NCBI RefSeq assembly: GCF_000238275.3
Contig: NZ_AHCF03000003.1
Coordinates: 1,178,001-1,242,000, forward strand
From: Pseudoalteromonas undina
Lineage (GTDB): Bacteria; Pseudomonadota; Gammaproteobacteria; Enterobacterales; Alteromonadaceae
DNA: 64,000 nt
Reading direction: 5' to 3'
The position numbers and the translations under genes were made by a program. Every line of letters starts with the position of its first letter. Position 1 is the first letter of the stretch. Positions 8,772 through 19,021 of this stretch are shown piece by piece. Below the pieces are notes generated by a model. That model searched no databases. It saw only the letters and a list, made by a program, of their open reading frames with translations, and was not told the origin of the DNA.

Positions 8772-8787
8772 GTTCCTAGCTAGGAAC
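8772..8787. promoter_or_regulatory. Perfect 16-bp palindrome upstream of metG
   Basis: GTTCCTAGCTAGGAAC is a perfect palindrome in the 177-bp metG/mrp divergent spacer, 19 bp before the metG ATG. It could be an operator or a small hairpin in the metG leader; it has no T tract. No regulator can be named from the sequence. Confidence 0.45.
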
Positions 8788-8930
8788 AGATGAAAATTAT
8801 TACATTATCGATAAGCGCGGTAGTAACAGAGTACACTGCTTATTGATATTTACTAATTGACTGGTGTTAATGCCCTGAATGTTACATAATTCCGTGGCAC
8901 TTTTCATCAAAGAAACGCTATTTTATTGCT

Positions 8931-10007
8931 ATGTTTGGACTGTCGAAACTATTCTCTGCTAAATCGGTGCAAAAACAACCGATTATTTCTGCTTTAGCGG
9001 CCTATCGCAGTGCCGCTTTTGCTGTGGGTATTGAGCAAGATTTTATTGCTGATATTACTCAAAACACCGATAAATCAATTATTGTTAAACTCACTCTTCC
9101 TTTTGCCGCGCAATCTGAAATGCCGCATGTTGCTAAATTTTTAACTGAGCGACTTAAAATCGAGGTAAATGTAAGTGCGGTTGTGGCACTTAAAGAGCCT
9201 GCGAAATTTAAAGCCATAAAGCACATTATTTTAGTGGCCTCAGGCAAAGGCGGGGTAGGCAAATCTACTACGGCTGTAAATCTTGCCGGTTCGCTTAAAA
9301 ACGAGGGCGCTAAAGTAGGCATTTTAGATGCCGACATTTATGGTCCGTCTATTCCTATGTTGTTAGGTTTGGTAGGCAGTGAGCCTGTCACTAAAGACAA
9401 CAAACAATTACAACCATTTGATGCCAGCGGTATTAAAGCGCAATCTATAGGCTTTTTAGTGCCTAGCGACGATGCAACTGTATGGCGCGGTCCTATGGCC
9501 TCAGGCGCGCTTAGTCAGCTATTAAATGAAACCGATTGGGGTGAGCTTGATTACTTAATCGTCGATATGCCTCCAGGCACTGGCGATATTCAATTAACCA
9601 TGAGCCAAAAAGTACCTGCCAGTGGCACTGTAATTGTTACAACGCCACAAGACTTAGCGTTGGCAGATGCGCAAAAAGGCATTGCTATGTTTAATAAAGT
9701 AAACGTGCCAGTGCTTGGTTTAATTGAAAATATGAGCCATTACATTTGCGGGCATTGCGGTGAAGCTAATCATGTATTCGGTAAAGGTGGCGCACAAAAG
9801 TTAGCCTTGAAGCATGGTGTTCCTGTGCTTTCACATATTCCGCTTGCGATTAATATCAGAGAATCCTCTGAACAAGGTAAATTGATTGCCAATGATGCAA
9901 ATGCAGCTATAAGTGAAACTTACAGTGCAGCCGCACGGCTCATCGCCAGTACGCTTTATTATCAACAACATCACAACGCGATTGAAGTTGTGATTACGGA
10001 AGATTAA
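8931..10007 (+). CDS. apbC: Mrp/ApbC iron-sulfur cluster carrier ATPase
   Basis: A 358-residue P-loop NTPase that binds and transfers [4Fe-4S] clusters to apo-proteins in the cytoplasm. An N-terminal MIP18/DUF59-like segment (about 15-90) precedes the deviant Walker A GKGGVGKS (105-112). The cluster-binding CxxC is visible as CGHC (Cys273, Cys276), and VDMPPGTGD is the typical Mrp switch region. It stands divergent from metG and only 2 bp before dcd, so mrp and dcd are probably co-transcribed. The ATG at 8931 has a weak Shine-Dalgarno. Confidence 0.95.
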   Translation: MFGLSKLFSAKSVQKQPIISALAAYRSAAFAVGIEQDFIADITQNTDKSIIVKLTLPFAAQSEMPHVAKFLTERLKIEVNVSAVVALKEPAKFKAIKHIILVASGKGGVGKSTTAVNLAGSLKNEGAKVGILDADIYGPSIPMLLGLVGSEPVTKDNKQLQPFDASGIKAQSIGFLVPSDDATVWRGPMASGALSQLLNETDWGELDYLIVDMPPGTGDIQLTMSQKVPASGTVIVTTPQDLALADAQKGIAMFNKVNVPVLGLIENMSHYICGHCGEANHVFGKGGAQKLALKHGVPVLSHIPLAINIRESSEQGKLIANDANAAISETYSAAARLIASTLYYQQHHNAIEVVITED

Positions 10008-10009
10008 AA

Positions 10010-10594
10010 ATGAGACTTTCAGATACACATATAAAAGAATATTTAAACGACGGGCGCATTGTTATTGAGCCCGCCCCGACCAGTGAAATGATTTCTGGGG
10101 TGACTGCGGATCTTCGTTTGGGTAATAAGTTTAGAACTTTTCATGCCCATAATGCCGCTTTTGTTGACTTAAGTGGTCCAAAAGATCAGCTTAATAAAGC
10201 CTTAGAATCAATTATGAGCGACGAAATTGTACTAGATGAAGGCGAAGCATTCTTTTTACACCCCGGCGAGCTTGCATTAGCAATAACCTATGAAAAAGTA
10301 ACCCTACCTGCAGATATTGTTGGCTGGTTAGATGGGCGTTCGTCGCTGGCACGTTTAGGTTTAATGGTGCATGTAACCGCACACAGAATCGACCCTGGTT
10401 GGAGTGGTAATATTGTTTTAGAGTTTTATAACTCGGGTAAACTGCCACTTGCACTTAGACCCATGATGAAGATTGGTGCAATGAGCTTTGAAACGCTCAC
10501 CGGTCCATGTGAAAACCCGTATAACACCCGTGTTGATGCAAAATATAAAGATCAGAATAGCGCGGTGGCAAGTCGTATCAGTGATGATAAATAG
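10010..10594 (+). CDS. dcd: dCTP deaminase
   Basis: Deaminates dCTP to dUTP, the main source of dUMP for thymidylate synthesis in gamma-proteobacteria. The 194-residue length agrees with the E. coli enzyme (193). Family motifs are present: RSSLARLGL (about 110-118), HRIDPGW (about 125-131) and GNIVLEFYN with the catalytic glutamate. The gene begins 2 bp after the mrp stop codon, implying an operon. No insertion or missing residue is evident. No terminator is visible in the 25 bp before the convergent CLCA_X gene. Confidence 0.96.
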   Translation: MRLSDTHIKEYLNDGRIVIEPAPTSEMISGVTADLRLGNKFRTFHAHNAAFVDLSGPKDQLNKALESIMSDEIVLDEGEAFFLHPGELALAITYEKVTLPADIVGWLDGRSSLARLGLMVHVTAHRIDPGWSGNIVLEFYNSGKLPLALRPMMKIGAMSFETLTGPCENPYNTRVDAKYKDQNSAVASRISDDK

Positions 10595-10619
10595 TAATTC
10601 TGATTTTTAGAAACGATTA

Positions 10620-11402
10620 CTATGTTTGTTGATGAAGCACATAACCTAATAGTTGAAAATAATGGTTAAGTGCTTCATTGGCGTGTAATGTGTGCTTTAA
10701 CTCAGGATAAATTAAACTATTATTACTTAACCCGCTGACTAAGAAACTGTTTTTGATTGTTTGATGCTGGTTTATACATGCTTCAAAACAACGAGCTGCA
10801 AGCTCCTCTGGCATACTCATGTATTGTTGCTTTTGCTTCTTATCAAACGCGATACAGCGTTGTACAAATTCATTCGCATCTTCACCGTTTTGTTCTAAAA
10901 ATACCTGCTTATAAAATTGATTAAGTGCATCATTAAGTGGATGGCTCAAATCAGGAGAGTTTGATAACCATAACTTAGAGGCGAAACCAAAGCGGGTTTT
11001 TGATTTAAATAAATGCTCACTAATATGATGATCAAATGCATGAAACCACTCATGGGCTAAAGCACCGCCGCCTGCGTTTTTTGCCAGTGCGAGAGTTTGA
11101 TCGTAAGCATTATAGTGTGCTTGCACGCCTTTTTGCCCACCGTGACCAAAGGCAAAGTTAAGCTTACCGCGAAGGCCAATTGCTGTTGGCGGTAAATGTA
11201 AAATTTGCGCTAAATCAGCTAGCGCATCATAAATTAGATTGGCACTAATAAATCGCTCTTCTTTAGTCACCCATTTACCAACTACCATCGAACGAAAACC
11301 AAAAGTCGTTCTAATATCGCTAAAATCAACTTGGTCGTCAAAACGATAGTCAGGGCCTTGGCGTGAAAATCCACGCTTTAATCGAGAAGGGGTATTACGC
11401 AT
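10620..11402 (-). CDS. CLCA_X family protein, putative zincin metallopeptidase
   Basis: A 260-residue soluble protein with a zincin-type motif HEWFHAFDHH (HExxH at residues 117-121) preceded by GGGALA, as in the LPD1-like domain of polyvalent proteins: FGFR..VGKWV..EER, then LRGKLNFAFGHGG, then the HExxH helix. From memory, NCBI names such proteins CLCA_X family. There is no signal peptide, so it should act in the cytoplasm; its substrate is unknown. It ends 18 bp before the DTW-domain gene that precedes it on the same strand, so the two may share a transcript. The presence of the zinc motif is direct observation; peptidase activity is inference. Confidence 0.8.
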   Translation of the reverse strand: MRNTPSRLKRGFSRQGPDYRFDDQVDFSDIRTTFGFRSMVVGKWVTKEERFISANLIYDALADLAQILHLPPTAIGLRGKLNFAFGHGGQKGVQAHYNAYDQTLALAKNAGGGALAHEWFHAFDHHISEHLFKSKTRFGFASKLWLSNSPDLSHPLNDALNQFYKQVFLEQNGEDANEFVQRCIAFDKKQKQQYMSMPEELAARCFEACINQHQTIKNSFLVSGLSNNSLIYPELKHTLHANEALNHYFQLLGYVLHQQT

Positions 11403-11420
11403 TGGTTATTTCATTTTTAA

Positions 11421-12014
11421 TTACAGGTAACGTGCTTTTACGTGAGCGGGCATATGTTGGGTTTGTTTGGTAATTAATTCATCTAATAAATCATACAACG
11501 GCGCCGGATTGAGTGCTTCAATAAGCGATAAACTATGCGCTACGGCCTCTAGCGTTGACAAGCTATCTGCTCTTGGGGCTTTACGAATAGTATAACGGTT
11601 CGTGGGAATTTGGCGAAAGCTTACTGTTTTAAACTTTTGTAATAGTGGGGTTAATTGCAAAATTTTAAAGGCTTTATTCCATGTACCATCGAGCACTATT
11701 AAATGTGTAATGGGTCGCACGTTTTCATTGTCATTAGCTACATCTAACTCAATTGCGTCCTCGTTTGGATAGAGTAACACCGTCGAGCTGAGCGGCAGCT
11801 TTTGCAAGCAAGCAAAATCTTGATTATTTTCGCCTATAATTATTTTGCATCGCGTTAAACTTAATGCCAATAACTGTGCCGTATTTTTACTAATTTTTGC
11901 TTCACTGGGGTGCTGTAACACAACAACCTGAGTTTGATTATCAACACAGGTGATTGCATTGCAAATACAGGTGCTTAGCGAAAAATTACATTGTTCACAA
12001 AGGGCACGTGCCAT
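11421..12014 (-). CDS. tapT: DTW domain tRNA-uridine aminocarboxypropyltransferase
   Basis: A 197-residue protein of the DTW family, which transfers the 3-amino-3-carboxypropyl group from S-adenosylmethionine to uridine in tRNA (acp3U, position 47 in E. coli TapT/YfiP). The N-terminal CEQC and CIC cysteines (6, 9, 16, 18) form the zinc-ribbon-like part. LIVLDGTWNKA (Asp109 to Trp112) is the signature region, followed by the conserved arginine-rich patch PTNRYTIRKAPRADSLSTLEA. Which uridine it modifies cannot be told from sequence. It is upstream of the CLCA_X gene on the minus strand and divergent from the Hpt gene. Confidence 0.85.
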   Translation of the reverse strand: MARALCEQCNFSLSTCICNAITCVDNQTQVVVLQHPSEAKISKNTAQLLALSLTRCKIIIGENNQDFACLQKLPLSSTVLLYPNEDAIELDVANDNENVRPITHLIVLDGTWNKAFKILQLTPLLQKFKTVSFRQIPTNRYTIRKAPRADSLSTLEAVAHSLSLIEALNPAPLYDLLDELITKQTQHMPAHVKARYL

Positions 12015-12145
12015 AAGCTAACCATTCGATTAATACATTTAACTTAATTATACATTTTTGCATTAATAAAGTTGGTTTTTTTTGTGCTTAGATATAGAGT
12101 AAGAGATGAAATATAAATTGCAGGAACGCATTATAGGGCATCAAT

Positions 12146-12490
12146 ATGACAGAAATCAGTATCGACGAATCCGCTTTAGAAAGTATGGAATCGCTATTAG
12201 GTGAACAATTTCCAGATACGCTGGAATTTTGTTGTGCGGAATTTGAGCGCTTAGGGAACGAAACTATTGCAGCGCTAGGCCAAGATAAAGAGGCTGCAAT
12301 TCGCCATTCTCATAGCCTTAAGTCAAATGCGGCTCAATTTGGAGCGGCAAGTTTAGCCGAGGTAGCACGTTTAATTGAATATAATTTAAATAATGGGAAT
12401 GACGAGCAGGCTGTTGATGCAGCAAATAATTTAATGGCGCAAGTTACTGGCTCGCAAGCAAAATTAAATGAGTGGCACGCTCAGCGATAA
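12146..12490 (+). CDS. Stand-alone Hpt (histidine phosphotransfer) protein
   Basis: A 114-residue four-helix Hpt domain that relays phosphate between a hybrid kinase and a response regulator. The phospho-accepting histidine is His56 in HSHSLKSNAAQFGA, matching the Hpt consensus H-x-L-K-x-x-A. There is no kinase, receiver or HTH domain, and no two-component gene lies nearby, so its partners are encoded elsewhere; ArcB- or LuxU-type relays are possible but cannot be chosen here. It has its own upstream spacer divergent from the DTW gene, with GGAACG before the ATG region. Confidence 0.9.
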   Translation: MTEISIDESALESMESLLGEQFPDTLEFCCAEFERLGNETIAALGQDKEAAIRHSHSLKSNAAQFGAASLAEVARLIEYNLNNGNDEQAVDAANNLMAQVTGSQAKLNEWHAQR

Positions 12491-12582
12491 ACCCGTTTAA
12501 TGAAGAACAGAATAAAGTGTTAACGTGAATTTTTTTCAGTTTTAAGCGCTTAATTTCCCCTAGTAATTCACGGCTTTACTGA

Positions 12583-12600
12583 GTTAGTCTTAAGGCTAAC
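12583..12600. promoter_or_regulatory. Imperfect 18-bp palindrome before alaA
   Basis: GTTAGTCTTAAGGCTAAC is palindromic at 16 of 18 positions and lies 19 bp before the alaA ATG. It could be an operator or a small leader hairpin that exposes the GAGGT ribosome-binding site after it. Tentative. Confidence 0.3.
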
Positions 12601-12619
12601 TTGCTCTTTAGAGGTAACA

Positions 12620-13837
12620 ATGTCAGAAATAAAAAAGAGTCATAAATTAGACGGCGTCTGTTATGACATCCGTGGCCCCGTTTTAGTGCAAGCTAAAAAA
12701 ATGGAAGATGAGGGCCAAAAAGTACTTAAGCTTAATATTGGTAACCCCGCGGCGTTTGGTTTTGATATGCCAGAAGATATGCACCGCGACATTATTCGTA
12801 ATTTATATTCTGCTCAAGGCTATTGTGATTCTAAAGGGCTTTACTCTGCGCGTGTTGCTATTTATCAGCATTACCAACAGCGTGGTTTACACAACTTAGA
12901 CGTTGATAATATTTACATTGGTAACGGTGTGAGTGAACTGATTCAAATGGTCACTCAAGCGTTGTTAAATAATGACGATGAAGTATTAATTCCTGCACCC
13001 GATTATCCGCTTTGGACTGCGTCGGTAAAGTTAGCAGGCGGTAACCCTGTTCACTATTTATGTGATGAAGAGCAAGATTGGTTTCCTGATATTGATGATA
13101 TTAAAAGCAAAATCACCTCGAAAACTAAAGCATTGGTGTTAATAAACCCTAATAATCCAACAGGGGCAGTGTACAGTGATGCCTTGCTTGAAGAATTGAT
13201 CAACATTGCCCGAGAGCACAAGCTTTTACTGTTAAGTGACGAAATATACGAGAAAATTCTGTACGACGGCGTTACCCATACTTCTATTGGTGCATTGTGC
13301 GACGATATTCCCATTATTACGTTTAACGGTTTAGCTAAGACATATCGCGCCGCTGGTCTTAGAATGGGTTGGATGGTGCTAAGCGGGCGCACTGCCTTAA
13401 TGACAGATTTAATTAAAGGCCTCGATATTCTTGCCTCAATGCGTTTATGCGCAAACGTCCCTGCTCAATATGCCATTCAGCAAGCATTGGGTGGGGTACA
13501 ATCCATTGATAGCTTAATTGACCCCGGAGGCCGCTTATACGAGCAACGAGATATTGCTTGGCGTGGATTAAATGCAATTGAGGGGATAAGCTGTAAAAAG
13601 CCAAAAGGGGCGCTGTATGCATTTCCCAAAGTTGATACAAAATTGTTTAATATTAAAAATGATGAACAAATGATGTTTGACTTGTTAAAGGCAGAAAAAA
13701 TATTATTAGTACATGGGCGCGCTTTTAACTGGCCAGACCCCGATCATTTTAGATTGGTGTTTTTACCTAATAAAGATGATTTAAGCAGTGCGATGATGAA
13801 AATGCAGCGGTTCTTCAAAGATTACCGACAAGAATAA
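12620..13837 (+). CDS. alaA: Glutamate-pyruvate aminotransferase AlaA
   Basis: A pyridoxal-phosphate enzyme of fold type I, 405 residues, the same length as E. coli AlaA (YfbQ), which makes alanine from pyruvate and glutamate. Conserved points are NIGNPAAFGFDMP near the start, the pyridine-contact region PAPDYPLW, INPNNPTG (175-182), SDEIYEKILYDG with the PLP aspartate, and the Schiff-base lysine Lys240 in NGLAKTYRAAGLRMGW. The start is backed by AGAGGTAAC just upstream. It is monocistronic, ending at a strong bidirectional terminator. Assignment to AlaA rather than another class I aminotransferase rests on the N-terminal sequence. Confidence 0.93.
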   Translation: MSEIKKSHKLDGVCYDIRGPVLVQAKKMEDEGQKVLKLNIGNPAAFGFDMPEDMHRDIIRNLYSAQGYCDSKGLYSARVAIYQHYQQRGLHNLDVDNIYIGNGVSELIQMVTQALLNNDDEVLIPAPDYPLWTASVKLAGGNPVHYLCDEEQDWFPDIDDIKSKITSKTKALVLINPNNPTGAVYSDALLEELINIAREHKLLLLSDEIYEKILYDGVTHTSIGALCDDIPIITFNGLAKTYRAAGLRMGWMVLSGRTALMTDLIKGLDILASMRLCANVPAQYAIQQALGGVQSIDSLIDPGGRLYEQRDIAWRGLNAIEGISCKKPKGALYAFPKVDTKLFNIKNDEQMMFDLLKAEKILLVHGRAFNWPDPDHFRLVFLPNKDDLSSAMMKMQRFFKDYRQE

Positions 13838-13840
13838 AGT

Positions 13841-13868
13841 AAAAAACGAGCCAAATGGCTCGTTTTTT
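13841..13868. terminator. Bidirectional intrinsic terminator
   Basis: AAAAAACGAGCC, loop AAAT, then GGCTCGTTTTTT. The stem and both A/T tracts are complete. It sits between convergent alaA and the GNAT gene and serves both. Confidence 0.92.
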
Positions 13869-13870
13869 GG

Positions 13871-14329
13871 TTAATGCACTAAAGTAAATGGCCGTGTTTC
13901 AAAGCATGTGATGGGGCATTCCATTCTCTGTCTTGGAATGCCTGCTTCCATAAAAACGTGCCCTTGCACAGTAAAGCCGTTATTTTTGAATCGTTCTACT
14001 TCATTTAAAATACAGTTAATACTGACAGCCTCAATACCTTGCTCTGCGGCAAGCTTTACAATGAAATTAAGTAGAGATTTATAAACGTTGCGATTGCGGT
14101 GCTGGGGTAGTACGGCAATTCTTCCTATTAAACCATCATTACATAATCGACCTGTGGCAACAGGTGAGTGCATATTATCGGTAACCAGAATATGTTGAGC
14201 GAGCGCATCTAAGCTATCAAATTCAATATTCTTTGGAATATGTAATTCGTAAACAAAAACACGCTCTCTTATTTGTTGAAGTTGATCTTTTTCACTTTGC
14301 CAATCAACTTTGTCAACAGTATAAACCAT
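13871..14329 (-). CDS. GNAT family N-acetyltransferase (ElaA/YjcF-like)
   Basis: A 152-residue acyltransferase of the GNAT fold. The N-terminal IRERVFVYELHIPKNIEFDSLD and the acetyl-CoA-binding segment GRIAVLPQHRNRNVYKSLL (Q/RxxGx-like loop) followed by INCILNEVERFKNNGFTVQGHVFMEAGIPRQRM place it near the ElaA/YjcF group, whose substrates are poorly defined. Nine bases separate it from roxA upstream, so it is probably translated from the roxA transcript. AGGAGG lies directly before the start and is a very strong Shine-Dalgarno. Cytoplasmic; acceptor substrate unknown. Confidence 0.85.
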   Translation of the reverse strand: MVYTVDKVDWQSEKDQLQQIRERVFVYELHIPKNIEFDSLDALAQHILVTDNMHSPVATGRLCNDGLIGRIAVLPQHRNRNVYKSLLNFIVKLAAEQGIEAVSINCILNEVERFKNNGFTVQGHVFMEAGIPRQRMECPITCFETRPFTLVH

Positions 14330-14338
14330 AGCCTCCTC

Positions 14339-15481
14339 CTAGCTAAACCAAATACCCTCATTAACCAGTGTAGTAAAGGTTTCGATAAAATCTAGGCTAG
14401 GTGTGGTTGAATTCAGCAAGCTGCTATCAAATTCAATAAAATCAGTTAGCTGTTTTACAGCCTCTAAATCAGATAGCGGTAAAGGGTAGTTTTCGCCATT
14501 AACACTTAAAAGCAGCTCATCACCTATGCATTGGTAAATTGCACGCGTGCCACCAAGACGCTCAAATGTCACATCATTTTCAAGTTGTTGTATAATTTCA
14601 GCTGTACTAAACGGGTTTTCTTCAGGCGCTAAATCCATATCATGCTTAGGTTGACTTAATGTGTTTCCCAACCAATTTTTAAATAAGCTGTCGTTTTCTA
14701 TTAAAGCCTGCATTAACGTTTTTACTTTATCAACTTCGCTTTGCGTAAGCTCACCTTTTGAATCACGTAGCGCGAGGGTATGATCCGTGTAACGTTTTTG
14801 ACCGCTTTCTGTGTCAATAATATGATCTGCAAAGCTAGACAGTAAATCTTGTTGATTAGGGGCTCTAAATCCGACCGAGTAGTTTAAAGCATTTTCAATG
14901 GCATAGCCTTCATGTGGACAACCTGGTGGTATGTACAAAATGTCACCTGGCTCTAAAACGCAATCAATCACTGCAGTGAAAGCTTCAACTTGTAGCAAGC
15001 TTTTATTTTGAGCAAACTGCTTTAATGAGGCATCAGGTAAGCCTACTCGCCAATGGCGTTTGCCTTCTCCTTGAATAATAAATACATCATATTGATCTAA
15101 GTGTGGTCCAACACCACCGCCAGGGGTTGAGTAGCTGATCATTAAATCATCTATACGCCAGTTAGGAATAAAACGAAATGGCTCAAGCAATTGTGCGGCT
15201 TCTGGGTGCCAATGATCGACTGCTTGCACTAATAAAGTAGCGTGCTCATCGGTGAGTATTTCAAAATCTTCAAACGGCCCTTGATGGGACTGCCATTGCT
15301 GGTTATGGTTGGTTATAATACGCGACTCTATGCTGTCTTCCATGGCAAGGCCTGCCAGTTCATTGGCATCAAGAGGGTCTTCAAAGTCGCTAAAACCTCT
15401 TTTGATTAACAGTGGCTTTTTTTGCCAATATTGATTTAAAAACGCTTGCTCAGATAATTCATTTATTTTTAATTGATACAT
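14339..15481 (-). CDS. roxA: 50S ribosomal protein L16 arginine hydroxylase
   Basis: A JmjC/cupin-type Fe(II)- and 2-oxoglutarate-dependent oxygenase of 380 residues, of the RoxA (YcfD) family that hydroxylates an arginine of ribosomal protein L16. The metal-binding triad is visible as His127 and Asp129 in GPHLDQYDVF and His190 in PPGCPHEGYAIENALNYSVGF. The N-terminal WQKKPLLIKRGF is typical of the family, and the C-terminal part matches the winged-helix region. It is followed by the GNAT gene 9 bp later. The terminator at 15511-15543 separates its start from the upstream purB gene. Confidence 0.92.
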   Translation of the reverse strand: MYQLKINELSEQAFLNQYWQKKPLLIKRGFSDFEDPLDANELAGLAMEDSIESRIITNHNQQWQSHQGPFEDFEILTDEHATLLVQAVDHWHPEAAQLLEPFRFIPNWRIDDLMISYSTPGGGVGPHLDQYDVFIIQGEGKRHWRVGLPDASLKQFAQNKSLLQVEAFTAVIDCVLEPGDILYIPPGCPHEGYAIENALNYSVGFRAPNQQDLLSSFADHIIDTESGQKRYTDHTLALRDSKGELTQSEVDKVKTLMQALIENDSLFKNWLGNTLSQPKHDMDLAPEENPFSTAEIIQQLENDVTFERLGGTRAIYQCIGDELLLSVNGENYPLPLSDLEAVKQLTDFIEFDSSLLNSTTPSLDFIETFTTLVNEGIWFS

Positions 15482-15510
15482 AGAATGCCTATAACGTTAA
15501 GACCTAAATG

Positions 15511-15543
15511 AAAAAAGCGAAAGGCAGGTACCTTTCGCTTTTT
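15511..15543 (-). terminator. Intrinsic terminator of purB
   Basis: AAAAAGCGAAAGG, a 6-nt loop and CCTTTCGCTTTTT form a long stem. On the minus strand it follows the purB stop by about 20 bp and ends in a T tract. It is nearly symmetrical, so some termination in the other direction is possible. Confidence 0.88.
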
Positions 15544-15561
15544 ATTAGTAGATTTGAGTAA

Positions 15562-16947
<1,386 letters not shown>

Positions 16948-16976
16948 TTAGTTTGAACGATAATTAAATTTTTGTT

Positions 16977-17567
16977 TTAGCAATGGCGAGAATTTTTCTT
17001 TTTGCAAAAAAAGAAATGACGACGTTTGCCGCCCATTTGACGCCATAATACTGCACTACGAATGCCGGCTAAAAGTAACGCACGGATTTTGTTTTGAGTG
17101 AGCTGCTGTTTTAATAACTCGGGTTTACCATAAACCTGGATTCGGTGCCCAAGGGGGCTTAGCACCGACGAGTATATATCTGCTAAACCGGCAACAACAC
17201 TGTCATCGGTAATAGCAAAATGATCTAAACGACGATGAATATCATCAATACGTTTACCTAATTCATTGAGGCTCTTACTATTGGCACTAAGGGCTCGCTC
17301 TAACTGCATTAAGCCACCCACGTATTTAACTATTTCAACATCTTTTTGAGCACCGGCACTTAGTTGTGCCATTAATGTTTTATAGCCATCACGCAAATTT
17401 TGTGTGCCTTGGTATACATCCTCAGGAGAGGCGGGTGAGGTTTGCACAATACTTGATAACAACGTTGATAAGTCATGTTCATCACAACGACCGTATTGAG
17501 CAACCTTTTGTACTTGTTTTGCTACTTGGCACATGGCAGCAAGTGCCATGACTTGATGTTGATTCAT
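16977..17567 (-). CDS. hflD: High frequency lysogenization protein HflD, altered C-terminal tail
   Basis: HflD is a membrane-associated helical protein; in E. coli it binds phage lambda CII, and its housekeeping role is unclear. This copy has 196 residues and shows the family core (VMALAAMCQVAKQVQKVA, VKYVGGLMQLERALSAN, RALLLAGIRSAVLWRQMGG). Its last residues are a cysteine/lysine tail, CKKKNSRHC, that does not look like the family. Moving the frame by one base at the A7 run 17006-17012 gives instead FFFAKRKILAIAKTKI ending at 16964, which aligns well with the normal HflD ending. The gene overlaps mnmA by one base and lies before purB. Confidence 0.88.
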   Translation of the reverse strand: MNQHQVMALAAMCQVAKQVQKVAQYGRCDEHDLSTLLSSIVQTSPASPEDVYQGTQNLRDGYKTLMAQLSAGAQKDVEIVKYVGGLMQLERALSANSKSLNELGKRIDDIHRRLDHFAITDDSVVAGLADIYSSVLSPLGHRIQVYGKPELLKQQLTQNKIRALLLAGIRSAVLWRQMGGKRRHFFFCKKKNSRHC

Positions 17568-18667
17568 TACTTAATCACCGAATCAATAATACCACCGCCT
17601 AAACAGACTTCATCAGCGTAAAATACGGCGGATTGTCCTGGGGTAACGGCTTTTTGCGGCTCATCGAACAATACGCGTGCCATACCATCTTCTCCAACGA
17701 GTAATGTACAGCTTAAGTCTTCTTGACGGTAGCGAGTTTTAACGGTGCAGCGAGTTGTACCTTGCGGGCCAACACGATCTACCCAGTGTAATTGGTTTGC
17801 ATTAAGGCCGTTACTGTACAAGCGAGGGTGATCTTTACCTTGACCAACAACAAGAACATTTCGTTCTATATCTTTATCTACCACGTACCATGGTTCGCCC
17901 GAGCCTTCTTTCATGCCACCAATTAATAAACCTTTACGCTGGCCAAGGGTGTGATACATCAAGCCTTCATGCTCACCTACATTGTTACCATCGGTGTCTT
18001 CAATTACTCCAGGTTGTGCAGGCAAAAACTTTTGCAGAAAATCTTTGAATTTACGCTCGCCAATGAAACAAATGCCGGTGCTGTCTTTTTTATCATGGGT
18101 AATTAAATCCTGTTCTTCAGCAATGCGGCGTACTTCTGGTTTGGCAATATCTCCGACAGGAAATAGTGTTTGCGCAATATGCTCATGGCTTAGTGTATAC
18201 AAAAAGTAGCTTTGATCTTTGTTATCGTCTAGGCCTCGGCACATTACGTATTTGTCATCGCGTAGCTCTCGACGCACATAATGACCAGTTGCAATAAAAT
18301 CAGCACCAAGTGCTTGCGCAGCAAACTCTAAAAACGCTTTAAATTTTATTTCTTTATTACACATTATATCTGGGTTGGGTGTACGACCCGCTTTGTATTC
18401 TGCTAAAAAGTATTCAAATACATTATCCCAGTATTCAGCAGCAAAATTAACGGTATGAAGTTCAATGCCTAACTTGTCACATACAGCTTGTGCATCTTTT
18501 AAATCTTCAGCAGCAGCGCAATATTCATCATTGTCATCTTCTTCCCAGTTCTTCATAAACAAGCCTTCTACTTGGTAGCCTTGCTGTTTTAATAAATATG
18601 CAGATACAGAAGAATCAACACCGCCGGACATACCAACGATGACTTTAATGTGACTATTTTCGCTCAT
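17567..18667 (-). CDS. mnmA: tRNA-specific 2-thiouridylase MnmA
   Basis: Adenylates and thiolates the wobble uridine U34 of tRNA-Lys, -Glu and -Gln, the final step of the sulfur relay served by the tusBCDE genes at 21.2-22.5 kb. The 366-residue protein has the PP-loop GMSGGVDSS (12-20) and both catalytic cysteines: Cys103 in [13 protein letters not shown] and Cys200 in [11 protein letters not shown]. Its last base overlaps the first of hflD, so translation is coupled. A promoter with an extended -10 sits 47 bp upstream of the ATG. Confidence 0.98.
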   Translation of the reverse strand: MSENSHIKVIVGMSGGVDSSVSAYLLKQQGYQVEGLFMKNWEEDDNDEYCAAAEDLKDAQAVCDKLGIELHTVNFAAEYWDNVFEYFLAEYKAGRTPNPDIMCNKEIKFKAFLEFAAQALGADFIATGHYVRRELRDDKYVMCRGLDDNKDQSYFLYTLSHEHIAQTLFPVGDIAKPEVRRIAEEQDLITHDKKDSTGICFIGERKFKDFLQKFLPAQPGVIEDTDGNNVGEHEGLMYHTLGQRKGLLIGGMKEGSGEPWYVVDKDIERNVLVVGQGKDHPRLYSNGLNANQLHWVDRVGPQGTTRCTVKTRYRQEDLSCTLLVGEDGMARVLFDEPQKAVTPGQSAVFYADEVCLGGGIIDSVIK

Positions 18668-19021
18668 GAATAATTTCGCTTATACAGATTACTGTTAACT
18701 TGGAAAGGCCGCGATTATAGCATGTATTTTGTTGGTGCTTAAAGAGAGGATGGGGGATTGAATAGATTTTGTTGTAACTTTTTCCATCCTATGGTTAGTA
18801 AGGCGTAGTTTGGTGTGTAATTTACTCATTTTTAGGCTAATGAAAAGGGATGAATTATATTGATGGCTTCATACTTTGTAAGTTGCTTTTGTCGTATTTA
18901 ATTACGTAGCGCTATTCTTCATTAACAAAACTTTACATTTGAGATTACCTACCATATCTTAATTAGTATCTAAACACGTAAATACTTAAATAACCTAAAA
19001 TATAATCAATGGAATGAATAT
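18668..19021. other. 354-bp divergent intergenic region
   Basis: Spacer between minus-strand mnmA and the plus-strand cyclase gene. It contains the mnmA promoter described separately. On the plus side, a TATAAT at 19001-19006 lies only 15 bp before the cyclase ATG, too close for a normal leader, so I do not assign it. The remainder is AT-rich without a convincing ORF, repeat or RNA structure. Confidence 0.5.
18714..18742 (-). promoter_or_regulatory. Candidate mnmA promoter
   Basis: Read on the minus strand: TTAAGC (-35, plus-strand 18737-18742), a 17-bp spacer ending TGC, then TATAAT (18714-18719), giving an extended -10 TGCTATAAT. The GC-rich stretch CGCGGCC follows. Confidence 0.6.

Noticed and set aside
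8857..8885. TTGACT with TGTTAC as the mrp promoter
   Set aside because: The -35 is good, but no acceptable -10 is found at 16-18 bp, so I did not list it.
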